DNA of 64,000 nt from a bacterium. GTDB taxonomy: Bacteria; Pseudomonadota; Alphaproteobacteria; Rhizobiales; Aestuariivirgaceae. The position numbers were made by a program, and so were the translations under genes. A model generated the notes under the pieces. That model saw only the letters and a program-made list of their open reading frames with translations, was not told where the DNA came from and did no database searches. This document shows, piece by piece, positions 1 through 7,807 of this stretch (within the stretch, counting starts at the first letter, position 1; every line of letters starts with the position of its first letter). The stretch covers positions 1 to 64,000 of the forward strand of contig JALHQC010000014.1 in NCBI GenBank assembly GCA_022842165.1, given 5' to 3'.

Positions 1-527
1 GGGCTGATGTCCTCGAAATAGCCGCGCACGATCCACAGGATCAGCGGCAGGCAGATCAGCTGATAGACCCAGATCAGGCCGATATAGGTGTTGGTGAGGC
101 CCAGCGTCTTGAAATAGAGGCTCAACGGCAGCAGCACGAGCAGGGCGGGCGCGAAGCGGAAGGAGAGCAGCGTGAAGGCGATGTCCTCGCCCAGCCGGAA
201 CTTGAAGCGCGCAAAGGCATAGGCGGCGGGAACGCCGAGCACCAGGGAGAGCGCGACCGAGAGCGTCGACAGCAGAACCGAGTTCCACATGTTCTGCATG
301 AAGTTCAATTGCAGGCTGCCCGCCGCGGTGCGGAGTTCGCCGGTGATGAGAGCGGTATAATTATCGATGATCGGCGTGAAGGTGAGAGCCGGCGGAATGC
401 GCAGGATCGTCTCGTTCGTCTGGAAGGACATGAGGAAGATCCAGAAGATCGGAAACAGGAAGAACACCAGAACGATCGTGATCAGCGCGATGCGGATGAG
501 CTTCTCGAGAGTGGAAGTGTGGTCCAT
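1..527 (-). CDS. Sugar/polyol ABC transporter permease (MalG/CUT1 type), partial
   Basis: N-terminal 175 residues of a binding-protein-dependent transport permease; the gene continues past the left edge. The ATG at 527 is followed by a short cytoplasmic segment (MDHTSTLEK) and a strong membrane helix (residues about 10-32), a periplasmic loop (about 33-75), and further helices around VLLSTLSVALSLVLGVPAAY and LICLPLILWIV. This is the arrangement of the second (MalG-like) inner-membrane subunit of CUT1 importers. The EAA loop that contacts the ATPase would lie beyond the window. It is downstream of the MalF-like permease and the binding protein on the same strand and is presumably co-transcribed with them. 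The substrate is inferred from the neighbouring erythritol-type catabolic genes, not from this protein. Confidence 0.9.
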   Translation of the reverse strand, partial: MDHTSTLEKLIRIALITIVLVFFLFPIFWIFLMSFQTNETILRIPPALTFTPIIDNYTALITGELRTAAGSLQLNFMQNMWNSVLLSTLSVALSLVLGVPAAYAFARFKFRLGEDIAFTLLSFRFAPALLVLLPLSLYFKTLGLTNTYIGLIWVYQLICLPLILWIVRGYFEDIS

Positions 528-554
528 GACTCAAAACGTCTCCCGCTTTCTTAT

Positions 555-690
555 CCCTCTTCGCGAAGCGGGGAGGGTGGCGCGGAACGCGCCGGGTGGG
601 GGCTTGCCGTGGGAAAGGACCCCATCCGTCACGCGCTGAAGACAGCGCGCGCCACCTTCCCCCGCTTCGCTTTGCGAAGCCGGAGAAGGA
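555..690. repeat. Palindromic intergenic repeat, family A (copy 1)
   Basis: GC-rich element between the two permease genes. It opens with ccctcttcgcgaagcgggga, has GGGTGG and ACCCCATCCGTCACGCG motifs inside, and closes with the complementary ccttcccccgcttcgc. The same opening, the internal cccat-cgtcacgcg segment and the complementary close recur at 5290-5429; a shorter relative is at 43304-43432. It fills the 191-bp gap and carries no plausible gene. Confidence 0.75.
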
Positions 691-718
691 TGAGGTTGTG
701 CCTGAGTGCAAATTGCCA

Positions 719-1645
719 TCACGCACCACCATGGGCGCGTTCGCGCAGCTTGAGCCATTGCTTGATGAAGACGTTGGAGAGTGCGTAGGTGATCGCCCAC
801 AGAATGATCATCAGTGCGGCAGAGCGGCCCACATTGGTGGCCTGGAAGAAGTCGAGATAGGCCTGCACCTGGAACACGAGGAGCTTGTCGCCGGGGCCGC
901 CTTGCGTCATCGCGTAGATGATGTCGAATTGCTGGATCGAGTCGAGAAGCCTGAACAGCGTCGCGGTGATGATATAGGGCATCAGCATCGGCAGCGTGAT
1001 GCGGAAGAACACGAAGCTTCGCGGCACGCCATCGAGTGCTGCCGCCTCGAATGGCGCCTTCGGCAGCGAGCGCAGGCCCGCCAGCAGCAGGATCATGATG
1101 AAGGGCGTGTAGACCCAGATATCGACCAGCAGCACGGTGAAGAGTGCTGTCGAAGGATCGGACGCCCACTTGAAATCGGTGATGCCGATGAGCGTCAGGA
1201 GGTAGCTGAGGATTCCGAAGTCGGGATGCGTCATCAGCTTCCACATCAGCGCTGCCAGTGCCGGCGCCGTCATCAGGGGAAGCAGGAGGAGAATGGAAGC
1301 GATGTTGTTGAAGCGTGTGGGCCGCTGCAGCAGCAGCGCGATGCCAAGGCCGATCACCAGCTCCAAGCCGACGGTGAGCGCGGCATAGGTGAGCGAGATA
1401 TAGACCGTGTTCCAGAACTTCGGATCGCCGAAGAAGTTGATGTAGTTATCGAACCAGATGAAGCCCTTCATCTGCGGCAGGTTCATGCGGTAGCGCAGCA
1501 GCGAATAGTAAACCGCCGTGAAGAACGGGATGAGGATGCCGATACACATCAGCAGCGCGGGCAGGCTGAGGAGATAGGGGAGCGCACGGCGCATGAAGCG
1601 GCTTTGCTTCACCGGTGTTCGCTTGGTCGTTGCAGCGGCGGTCAT
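719..1645 (-). CDS. Sugar/polyol ABC transporter permease (MalF/UgpA type)
   Basis: 308-residue inner-membrane permease with six predicted helices: residues about 20-45 (ALPYLLSLPALLMCIGILIPF), then helices near 85-110, 118-140, 160-185, 215-240 and 275-295. The EAA loop, EAAALDGVPRSFVFFRITLP, sits at about residues 200-219 and matches the ATPase-docking motif of MalF/UgpA-type subunits. Length is normal for the family. It lies between the binding-protein gene and the MalG-like permease, so it is the first permease of the importer. An intercistronic hairpin at 1676-1727 separates it from the binding-protein gene and probably lowers its expression relative to that gene. No ATPase gene is visible in the window. 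Confidence 0.93.
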   Translation of the reverse strand: MTAAATTKRTPVKQSRFMRRALPYLLSLPALLMCIGILIPFFTAVYYSLLRYRMNLPQMKGFIWFDNYINFFGDPKFWNTVYISLTYAALTVGLELVIGLGIALLLQRPTRFNNIASILLLLPLMTAPALAALMWKLMTHPDFGILSYLLTLIGITDFKWASDPSTALFTVLLVDIWVYTPFIMILLLAGLRSLPKAPFEAAALDGVPRSFVFFRITLPMLMPYIITATLFRLLDSIQQFDIIYAMTQGGPGDKLLVFQVQAYLDFFQATNVGRSAALMIILWAITYALSNVFIKQWLKLRERAHGGA

Positions 1646-1675
1646 GAAACCGTGGAACCCGTTTCAGGAGGAGGG

Positions 1676-1727
1676 ATGAAAAAGAAAGCGCGCAGGGCGT
1701 CCGCAGGGAGTCGGAGCACCTGCGCGC
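1676..1727 (-). terminator. Intercistronic hairpin between binding-protein and permease genes
   Basis: Read on the minus strand, a perfect 9-bp stem GCGCGCAGG / CCTGCGCGC (1719-1727 with 1688-1696) is followed by TTTCTTTTTC. It lies 14 bp after the binding-protein stop codon. Partial terminators or RNA-stabilising hairpins at this place are well known in ABC operons (as between malE and malF) and give an excess of binding protein; that role is inferred here. Confidence 0.65.
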
Positions 1728-1740
1728 AGTCTCTCAGGCT

Positions 1741-3180
1741 TTAGCCGAGACCGGCTTCAGCGAGCTTGGCGTCGATTTCGGCGGCCATCTTGTCCAGGCC
1801 TTCATCGACCGGGATTTCCTTGGCGACCATCTTCTGCAGGTTCTCCGACCACAGCGTGGTGAGGTCGAAGAACAGGGGCTGGGCGGTGAAGTAGATCTTC
1901 GCCCCCGGCGCCGACGTGTCGTGCTGGTTGAGGTAACCCGGATACTTCGCATCGATGCGGCCGCGGAATTCCTCATCCGCCCAGACCGACGCGCGGACCG
2001 GGTTGACGAAGTCCATCTTGCGGGCGCCGAACAGCGCATGCTCGACGGAGGTGGCCCACTGCAGGAAATACCAGGTGGCGTCCTTCTGGGTGCCGGCATT
2101 GTTCATGGCGAGCGACCAAATCCAGACGTTGGGTGTGGGAGCCGCGGCGGCGGGGTTGGCGGCAAACGGCGCATAGCCGAGGTTACCGGCTTCCTTGTTG
2201 TCGCCGCCGTTCATGAAGTAGCCGAGGATGTCGGCATCGAAGATCATGGCGGAAGCGCCGGCGCCTAAGTCCGTGCCGACCTGATACCAGGTATAGGTCG
2301 ACCAGTTCTTCGGGCCCGAATCCTGGATCATCTTCACCCAGTCGCCGTGGAAGGCCTTGGAGCCCGCGGTATTCATCGCGGCCTTCAGCTTGCCATCCGT
2401 GACGTTGAAGTCCTTCTCGCCGAAGTTCGCGTAGCCCGACAGGAAGCCCGGATGGATCGACGCCCAGGAGCGCGACCCGCGGACACCGACGCCGTAGGGT
2501 CCACCAAGGTCCTTGGTGAGCTTCGCCGAGACTTCGACCATCTCGCCCATGTTCTTCGGCGGCTGCACGCCGACCTTGTCGAACATCTTCTTGTTGTAGG
2601 AGATGTTGTTAAGCTCATAGCCCCATGGCACGCACCACTGCTTGGCATCGGCACTGCCAAGCTCGCCGCCCGGAACGCCATTCCACGAGGTCGATGCGCG
2701 AAGGCCCGGCAGCATGTCTTCCCAGTTGTAGGTGGGATTGGTCTTGGCCGGGTCCTTGATGTATTCGTTCAAGTCGGTGATCCAGCCGGCCGGACCATAG
2801 GTCCAGGTCATGTAGGCGCCGGTCATGAAGGCGTCATATTCGGTGGAGCCCGAGGAGAGCGCCGCCGTCACCTTGTCGAAGTAGACGTCTTCCGGGAAAA
2901 TGTCCCAGGAGATGTCCATGCCGGTCATCGTCTTGAAGCTTTCGATGTTGGCGATCATGGCATCGGCGTAAGGATGCTTGTTGAGCAGAAGCTTCAGCTT
3001 CGAACCCTTGTACTTCATCCAGTCGAAGTCGGCGGCCATCGCATTGGTCTGCGCCTGCGTCATCAGGAAGCCGGCGGCAGAGGCTGTGAGGCCCGCCTTT
3101 CCGGTCGCTGCGAGCAGTTCGCGGCGGCTCATCTTCTTGGCCACGAAGGCTTCGAAGAGACCTTTTTCCTTGTCGTACAT
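1741..3180 (-). CDS. Extracellular solute-binding protein of the ABC importer, Tat-exported
   Basis: 479-residue periplasmic binding protein of the family-1 (maltose-type) fold. The N-terminus carries a twin-arginine motif, SRRELL at residues 18-23, then a hydrophobic stretch ending in a signal-peptidase-like AMA-A near residue 48, so export through Tat is predicted. The mature part has typical binding-protein segments (KLKLLLNKHPYADAMIANIE; WGYELNNISYNKKMFDKVGV; MIFDADILGYFMNG). The ATG at 3180 follows a strong GGAGGAAT ribosome-binding site. It is transcribed with the SorC-like regulator upstream and the permeases downstream. The ligand is unknown; a polyol such as erythritol is suggested by the divergent eryC-eryH-eryI genes. 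Confidence 0.92.
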   Translation of the reverse strand: MYDKEKGLFEAFVAKKMSRRELLAATGKAGLTASAAGFLMTQAQTNAMAADFDWMKYKGSKLKLLLNKHPYADAMIANIESFKTMTGMDISWDIFPEDVYFDKVTAALSSGSTEYDAFMTGAYMTWTYGPAGWITDLNEYIKDPAKTNPTYNWEDMLPGLRASTSWNGVPGGELGSADAKQWCVPWGYELNNISYNKKMFDKVGVQPPKNMGEMVEVSAKLTKDLGGPYGVGVRGSRSWASIHPGFLSGYANFGEKDFNVTDGKLKAAMNTAGSKAFHGDWVKMIQDSGPKNWSTYTWYQVGTDLGAGASAMIFDADILGYFMNGGDNKEAGNLGYAPFAANPAAAAPTPNVWIWSLAMNNAGTQKDATWYFLQWATSVEHALFGARKMDFVNPVRASVWADEEFRGRIDAKYPGYLNQHDTSAPGAKIYFTAQPLFFDLTTLWSENLQKMVAKEIPVDEGLDKMAAEIDAKLAEAGLG

Positions 3181-3226
3181 TTCCCATTCCTCCGGTTGGT
3201 TGTTGGTAGAGGTCGTGACGTGAGGC

Positions 3227-4237
3227 TTAGCCCGGTGCGGTTTTCCCGTTCTTGTTGCCGGGCTCTCGTCCCGGTTTTGGCGAAACGAGGCGCCTGGCGG
3301 TCGCCTCGTCGGTAATCAGGCCGAAAAGAAGTCCGTGCGCGAGAATGGCGCGGATGGCCTTAGTCTTTGCCGTGCCGCCCGCGAGGGCGACGATCCTGTG
3401 GCTCTTGAGATCGGAAAAGCGCGGCGCCATCGCGCGGTCCGACACCGAATTCGGCAGATGCGCGCCGCCCTCGCTGAAAAAATGCCCGAGGATTTCAGCG
3501 CAGGCGCCGGTCTTCATCACTTCATCGATATCTTCCTCATCGACCATGCCGGCGGTCGCGATGAAGCTCTTGGCATCGACCTCGCCGATGCCGGCGATAT
3601 AGAGTTCGGCCTGCTGCGCCATGGCGATGACATCGGACACGCCATACTGCGCCTCGAGCACTTGCCTGTCTTTCGCGGAATTGGCGAAGAACGGCACCGG
3701 CATGACGTAGGATTCAGCGCCCGTGCGCTCCGCCAGGCGGTGGATCACGTCGAAGGGGCTGGCCGCGAAGCGCCGCGTCAGCCCGCCGAGGAGGGACACG
3801 AATTTTGTGCCGCCCGCTGCGACGCCGGGCATGAGATCGACGGCGGCGGCAAGCGTGCGCCCATGCCCGATGCCGATCATCCGGTGGCGGCGGCCCTCGA
3901 TCAGATTGCGGATGTAGCGTGCGCCTGCCATGCCAAGCGTGCGGAGCGGCAGCGGGCCTTCATCAATGTTGGGAACGACTTCGCAATATTGCAGGCCGTA
4001 TGCCGCCTTCACCTGTTCCTCGAGCGCGATGCAGCCGGCAATCGGCCCCTCGACGAAAACCTTGATCAAGCCATCGGCCCGGGCCCGCGCGATGAGGCGA
4101 TGCGCCTTGGTGCTTTGCACGCCCAACAGCTCCGCCACTTCGCCTTGCGTCTTGCCGCCGGCGAAATGCAGCCAGGCGGCGCGCGCGGCGAGCGCGGCTT
4201 CCTCATCCACCTCAAGTGCTGGCTGGTGCAGCGTCAA
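3227..4237 (-). CDS. SorC/DeoR-type sugar-binding transcriptional regulator (EryD-like role)
   Basis: 336 residues: an N-terminal helix-turn-helix at about 18-58 (GGKTQGEVAELLGVQSTKAH) followed by a SorC-type sugar-phosphate-binding domain (about 65-320) with the characteristic IGIGHGRTLAAAVD, FVSLLGGLTRRF and VALAGGTAKTKAIRAIL segments. Such proteins sense a phosphorylated sugar intermediate and control the adjacent catabolic operon; EryD in Brucella is the nearest functional parallel. It is divergent from eryC and upstream of the transporter genes on the same strand, so it probably controls both directions through the 116-bp gap. It is less certain whether it is a true EryD orthologue, so no symbol is given. 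Confidence 0.88.
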   Translation of the reverse strand: MTLHQPALEVDEEAALAARAAWLHFAGGKTQGEVAELLGVQSTKAHRLIARARADGLIKVFVEGPIAGCIALEEQVKAAYGLQYCEVVPNIDEGPLPLRTLGMAGARYIRNLIEGRRHRMIGIGHGRTLAAAVDLMPGVAAGGTKFVSLLGGLTRRFAASPFDVIHRLAERTGAESYVMPVPFFANSAKDRQVLEAQYGVSDVIAMAQQAELYIAGIGEVDAKSFIATAGMVDEEDIDEVMKTGACAEILGHFFSEGGAHLPNSVSDRAMAPRFSDLKSHRIVALAGGTAKTKAIRAILAHGLLFGLITDEATARRLVSPKPGREPGNKNGKTAPG

Positions 4238-4252
4238 CGCCCGATCCCATGT

Positions 4253-4306
4253 GCGAAGTTATGAAAATTTTTTCTTGAGGTGCAATATTTTTCAGATAAG
4301 CTTCGC
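4253..4306. promoter_or_regulatory. Divergent control region with dyad symmetry (candidate SorC operator)
   Basis: The AT-rich 116-bp gap between the regulator and eryC holds GCGAAG (4253-4258) mirrored by CTTCGC (4301-4306), and TGAAAA (4262-4267) mirrored by TTTTCA (4289-4294). The two pairs have centres 1-2 bp apart, so symmetry is imperfect. The sequence between is T/A-rich and would suit promoters. Binding by the adjacent SorC-type protein is an inference. Confidence 0.5.
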
Positions 4307-4353
4307 CGTCAACTTAAATCGTTACTGCACTGCAGCAACCGCAGGCTCCTCGC

Positions 4354-5274
4354 ATGGGATTTTCGCTCTCCGTCAACACCAATCCGCTGGTCAACCGTTT
4401 CGCGGAGCCCGAAGACGTGATCAACGTCCTCGCCGATGAGATCGGCATCGGCCACATCCAGCTGGTGCACGAGTTCATCAACCCATCCTGGGCCGCTGCA
4501 ACCGTGAAACGCCTGACCGGCCGCATGGCGAAGGCCTGCGTGCAGAAGCGTGCGAAGATCACCTCGATCATGACCGGCCCCTATGGACGCCTTAATCACT
4601 TCGCTCATCCTGACGCGGAAGTGCGGCAATACTATGTGAAGTGGTTCAAGGGGATGGCGGACATCGCCTCCGATCTCGACTGCCCGGCGATCGGCACCCA
4701 GTTCGGCATCTTCACCTACAGGGACTATGACGATGTGAAGCGCCGCGAAGCGCTGATGCAGATCGCGCTCGACTGCTGGCGCGATGTGGCCGAGCACGCC
4801 AGGGCCCGCGGCCTCACCTGGCTGTTCTGGGAGCCGATGTCGGTGGGCCGCGAGCTGGGCCACACACTGAAGGACACCCAAGGCCTGCAGGACTGGATTG
4901 ACGCATCGGGTTTCCCGATCCCGCTGCGGCCCATGATCGATATCGATCATGGCGATGTGTCGTCGCCCGAGCCGCGCGACATTGACCCCTATGCCTGGGC
5001 AAAGGATTTCGCCACGCAGTCTCCCATCATCCACATCAAGCAATCGACCATGAACAAGGGCGGCCACTGGCCCTTCACCGCGCAATACAACGAGAACGGC
5101 CGCATCACGCCGGAGAAGCTGATCGCGGCGGTGAAGGCGGGCGGCGGCACCGATAATGAACTCTGCCTCGAACTCGCCTTCCGCGAAAGGGAGCCGATGG
5201 ACAGGAGCGTCGTCGCGGCATTGCGCGAGTCGGTGGCCTATTGGGCGCCTTACACGAAGACGGGGTATAATTGA
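4354..5274 (+). CDS. eryC: Erythrulose-phosphate isomerase/racemase, EryC-like TIM-barrel protein
   Basis: 306 residues, AP-endonuclease-2/xylose-isomerase-type TIM barrel. Metal and substrate ligands are visible as LTWLFWEPMSVGRELGHT (Glu), RPMIDIDHGDVSS (Asp, His), IIHIKQST and ELCLELAFREREP near the C-terminus. Length and motifs match EryC of Brucella, which interconverts tetrulose phosphates during erythritol breakdown. It is first in a plus-strand operon with eryH and eryI and divergent from the SorC-type regulator. The ATG at 4354 gives the barrel start; the ribosome-binding site is weak (GCAGG). The assignment rests strongly on the two downstream isomerases; alone it would only be a sugar-phosphate isomerase/epimerase. 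Confidence 0.82.
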   Translation: MGFSLSVNTNPLVNRFAEPEDVINVLADEIGIGHIQLVHEFINPSWAAATVKRLTGRMAKACVQKRAKITSIMTGPYGRLNHFAHPDAEVRQYYVKWFKGMADIASDLDCPAIGTQFGIFTYRDYDDVKRREALMQIALDCWRDVAEHARARGLTWLFWEPMSVGRELGHTLKDTQGLQDWIDASGFPIPLRPMIDIDHGDVSSPEPRDIDPYAWAKDFATQSPIIHIKQSTMNKGGHWPFTAQYNENGRITPEKLIAAVKAGGGTDNELCLELAFREREPMDRSVVAALRESVAYWAPYTKTGYN

Positions 5275-5289
5275 AAACGTCTGAGCACA

Positions 5290-5429
5290 TCCCTCCTCGC
5301 AGAGCGGGGAGGGTGTCAGTTGCGGAGCAACTGACGGGTGGGGTCGTGGCAGGGGCAAAGAACCCCATTCGTCACGCGCGGCATGCCGCGCGCGCCACCT
5401 TCCCCACCCGCAACGCGGCCGAGGAAGGA
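5290..5429. repeat. Palindromic intergenic repeat, family A (copy 2)
   Basis: Lies between eryC and eryH. It starts ccctcctcgcagagcgggga, contains an inner hairpin gtcagttg/caactgac, an AACCCCATTCGTCACGCG segment, and ends in complementary CCTTCCCC ... GAGGAAGG. It closely resembles the element at 555-690. It separates eryC from eryH within what otherwise looks like one operon, so the mRNA would contain a large hairpin here. Confidence 0.75.
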
Positions 5430-5448
5430 CAAGGAGAGGCGCAAGTCC

Positions 5449-6225
5449 ATGACCCATAAAACCCCCTGGCTCGGCACCAACTGGAAAATGCACAAGACGC
5501 GGGGCGAGGCCAACGCCTTCGCCACGGCGCTGAAGGCATCGCCTTTCGCCAACACGGGCCTTGCGAATCTTTTCATCATTCCGCCCCTGCCCTGGGTCGA
5601 GGGCGTGGCCTCGATCATGAAGGGCACGAAGGTCAAGGTCGGCGTCCAGAACATGCACTGGGCGGACCATGGCGCTTATACCGGCGAAGTCTCGCCGCTG
5701 ATGGTCAAGGAGCTCGGCGCCAGCCTGATCGAGATCGGGCACTCGGAACGGCGCGAGCATTTCAACGAGACCGATGATGGCGTGGCGCGGAAGACCGCCG
5801 CCGCCGTGAAGCACGGGTTCCTGGCGCTGGTCTGCATCGGTGACACGCGCGCCGAATATGATGCGGGTGCAGCGGGCGACGCGCTGGCCCGCCAGACCCG
5901 CTTTGCGCTTCGCGATGCCGGCAAGGCGGCGATCGGCAATGTCGTGCTGGCCTATGAGCCGGTGTGGTCGATCGGCGAGAAGGGCATTCCGGCGGACCCC
6001 GAGTTCGCCAACCGCCAGCATCGCCGCATCAAGGAAGTCTCGGCCGATGTTCTGGGCGAAGCGCTTCCCGTCGTCTATGGTGGCAGCGTCAACCCGCAGA
6101 ACTGTTTGGAACTGATTTCGAAATCCGATATTGACGGGCTCTTCATCGGGCGCTCCGCATGGCAGCCCGAAGGATTCATCGGCATCATCGATGCCGTCAC
6201 CAAGATGCTGGGAGAACAGTCATGA
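5449..6225 (+). CDS. eryH: L-erythrulose-1-phosphate isomerase (triosephosphate-isomerase family)
   Basis: 258 residues with the triosephosphate-isomerase active site: Asn11/Lys13 in GTNWKMHK, the catalytic His in [12 protein letters not shown], and the catalytic Glu in AYEPVWSIG. The EryH/TpiB subgroup is recognised by [19 protein letters not shown] and [11 protein letters not shown] in place of the glycolytic GTG loop-6 signature, and by [11 protein letters not shown] near the end. In Brucella EryH converts L-erythrulose-1-phosphate to D-erythrulose-4-phosphate. The ATG at 5449 is preceded by AAGGAGA; an upstream in-frame extension runs through the repeat and is not credible. Its stop overlaps the eryI start (ATGA), so the two are translationally coupled. 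Confidence 0.88.
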   Translation: MTHKTPWLGTNWKMHKTRGEANAFATALKASPFANTGLANLFIIPPLPWVEGVASIMKGTKVKVGVQNMHWADHGAYTGEVSPLMVKELGASLIEIGHSERREHFNETDDGVARKTAAAVKHGFLALVCIGDTRAEYDAGAAGDALARQTRFALRDAGKAAIGNVVLAYEPVWSIGEKGIPADPEFANRQHRRIKEVSADVLGEALPVVYGGSVNPQNCLELISKSDIDGLFIGRSAWQPEGFIGIIDAVTKMLGEQS

Positions 6226-6659
6226 AAATCGCAATCGCCGGCGACAGTGCCGGAAAACCGCTCGTCGACGCAATCGAGGCGCATCTGAAGACGAAGGGCG
6301 ATCACACGATCACCAACATGAGCCAGGGCGGCTTCTATGCCGATCTCTCCGCAGGCGTCGCCCATGCGGTGAAGGACGGCCAGTACGACCGCGCCATCCT
6401 GTGCTGCGGCACGGGGATCGGCGTGTGCATCTCGGCCAACAAGGTGCCGGGCATCCGCGCCGCGCTGACGCATGACACCTATTCCGCCGGCAAGGCCGCG
6501 ACGTCCAACAACGCGCAGATCATCACCATGGGCGCCCGCGTCATCGGGCCGGAACTCGCCAAGGCCATCGTCGATACCTGGCTCGCCTCCGAGTTCGACC
6601 CCAAGGGCGCATCGGCCTCGAATGTCGAGGCGATCAACAAGCTCGATGGCAGCTGCTGA
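6222..6659 (+). CDS. eryI: D-erythrulose-4-phosphate isomerase (RpiB family)
   Basis: 145 residues, RpiB/LacAB sugar-phosphate isomerase fold. The N-terminus [11 protein letters not shown], the catalytic-cysteine loop [16 protein letters not shown], the HDTYSA motif and [19 protein letters not shown] all fit the EryI branch of the family, which in Brucella makes D-erythrose-4-phosphate for the pentose phosphate pathway. It overlaps eryH by four bases and completes the eryC-eryH-eryI order. An ordinary ribose-5-phosphate isomerase role is the alternative, but the neighbours argue for the tetrose pathway. Confidence 0.88.
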   Translation: MKIAIAGDSAGKPLVDAIEAHLKTKGDHTITNMSQGGFYADLSAGVAHAVKDGQYDRAILCCGTGIGVCISANKVPGIRAALTHDTYSAGKAATSNNAQIITMGARVIGPELAKAIVDTWLASEFDPKGASASNVEAINKLDGSC

Positions 6660-6670
6660 ATATTCCCACG

Positions 6671-6719
6671 TCCGTCACCCCGGCGAAAGCCGTGGTCTTG
6701 GCCTTCGCCGGGATGACGT
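6671..6719. repeat. Short palindromic repeat, family C (copy 1)
   Basis: CCGTCACCCCGGCGAAAGCC followed by a complementary GGCCTTCGCCGGGATGACG forms a hairpin between the convergent eryI and dhaK genes. Relatives lie at 26340-26515 and 28153-28246. It could act as a bidirectional transcription barrier, although there is no clear T-run. Confidence 0.7.
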
Positions 6720-6720
6720 T

Positions 6721-7725
6721 CTATAAAGAAGAGAAGCCAAATGACGAACTTGGCAGGTCGAGATAGTGCTTCAACTCGTCGTCGAGCTTCATCAGCGAAA
6801 TCGAGAAGCCTGCCATCTCCTGTGACGTGAGCCACGAGCCGATGAGGCTGCGGTGCACGGTGATTCCCTCACGCGCGAGGATCTGCCGCACGCGGCGGTT
6901 GGCGATCAGCAGCTCCAGCATCGTCGTGGCGCCGAGATTGTTGATGAGCAGCGCCACCTCGTCGCCCCGCTGATAGGGAAGATCGCGCAGCACCGGCATC
7001 AGCATCTGGTCCACGATGTCATCCGCCGTTGAAAGCTTCTGGCGCTTCACGCCCTTCTCGCCATGCGCACCCATGCCGATCTCGATTTCGTCGTCGCCCA
7101 GTTCGAAGGTGGGCTTGCCCGACTCCGGCAGCGAACCGGGCGACACCGCAACGCCCATCGAGCGTGTGTTGGCCTCCGCCTTCGCGGCGATGCGCGCCAC
7201 TTCGTCAAGACTGTCCACTTCCGCAGCCGCACCGCCCGCCACCTTGATGACGAACACATCGCCCGCGATGCCGCGCCGGTCGTCCGGCCGGTCGGGTGCT
7301 CCCACCGCCACATCGTCGCGCACGCGGATGGTGCGGGTCGCGATTCCTTCGGCGGCAAGGAATTCGGCGGCCATGTCGAAGTTCATGTTGTCGCCGGAAT
7401 AGTTGCCATAGACGAAGACCACGCCCTTGCCGCGGTGGATGGCGCGGGCCGTCTCGCAGATCGTTTGCGGCGAAGGTGAGGTGAAAACCTCACCCGCCGC
7501 CGCGCCATCGGCCAGGTTCATGCCGAGGAAGCCCGAGAAGATCGGCTCATGCCCGCTGCCGCCGCCCACCAGCAGCGCCACCTTGCCCTGTGGAATGTCC
7601 TTCAGGAAGAATGCGCCATGGCCCTCGATCTTGCCCACGCGCCCGTCATAGGCGAGCACGAGACCTTCCATCATTTCTTGCGTGGCATGGCGCGGATCGT
7701 TGAGAATCTTTTTCGGTTTCTGCAT
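6721..7725 (-). CDS. Dihydroxyacetone kinase K-subunit-like protein (DhaK domain only)
   Basis: 334 residues corresponding to the substrate-binding K domain. The glycine-rich LLVGGGSGHEPIFSGFLGMN (about 52-71), the GNYSGDNMNFDMA segment (about 107-119), and His221 in GMGAHGEKGVKR, equivalent to the histidine that covalently binds dihydroxyacetone, are all present, so the domain looks intact. The nucleotide-binding L domain (DhaL) is neither fused nor adjacent, and no phosphotransferase DhaM is seen. It converges on the ery genes, and close relatives act as dihydroxyacetone or erythrulose kinases, so a triose/tetrose ketone substrate is plausible. The start at 7725 has an AGGGGGA ribosome-binding site. 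Without DhaL it could not phosphorylate by itself. Confidence 0.85.
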   Translation of the reverse strand: MQKPKKILNDPRHATQEMMEGLVLAYDGRVGKIEGHGAFFLKDIPQGKVALLVGGGSGHEPIFSGFLGMNLADGAAAGEVFTSPSPQTICETARAIHRGKGVVFVYGNYSGDNMNFDMAAEFLAAEGIATRTIRVRDDVAVGAPDRPDDRRGIAGDVFVIKVAGGAAAEVDSLDEVARIAAKAEANTRSMGVAVSPGSLPESGKPTFELGDDEIEIGMGAHGEKGVKRQKLSTADDIVDQMLMPVLRDLPYQRGDEVALLINNLGATTMLELLIANRRVRQILAREGITVHRSLIGSWLTSQEMAGFSISLMKLDDELKHYLDLPSSSFGFSSL

Positions 7726-7807
7726 CGCGTCCCCCTGTTTTCGGCAGCCTTAACATGCGTGGCGCGGCACTTGAAGCGGCAGAGCGCATGGGCCAATCTT
7801 ACCGGTC

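Noticed and set aside
4309-6021. Long open frame (570 codons) on the minus strand across eryC and eryH
   Set aside because: It is antisense to two genes with clear active-site motifs, has no family resemblance and reflects third-position GC bias.
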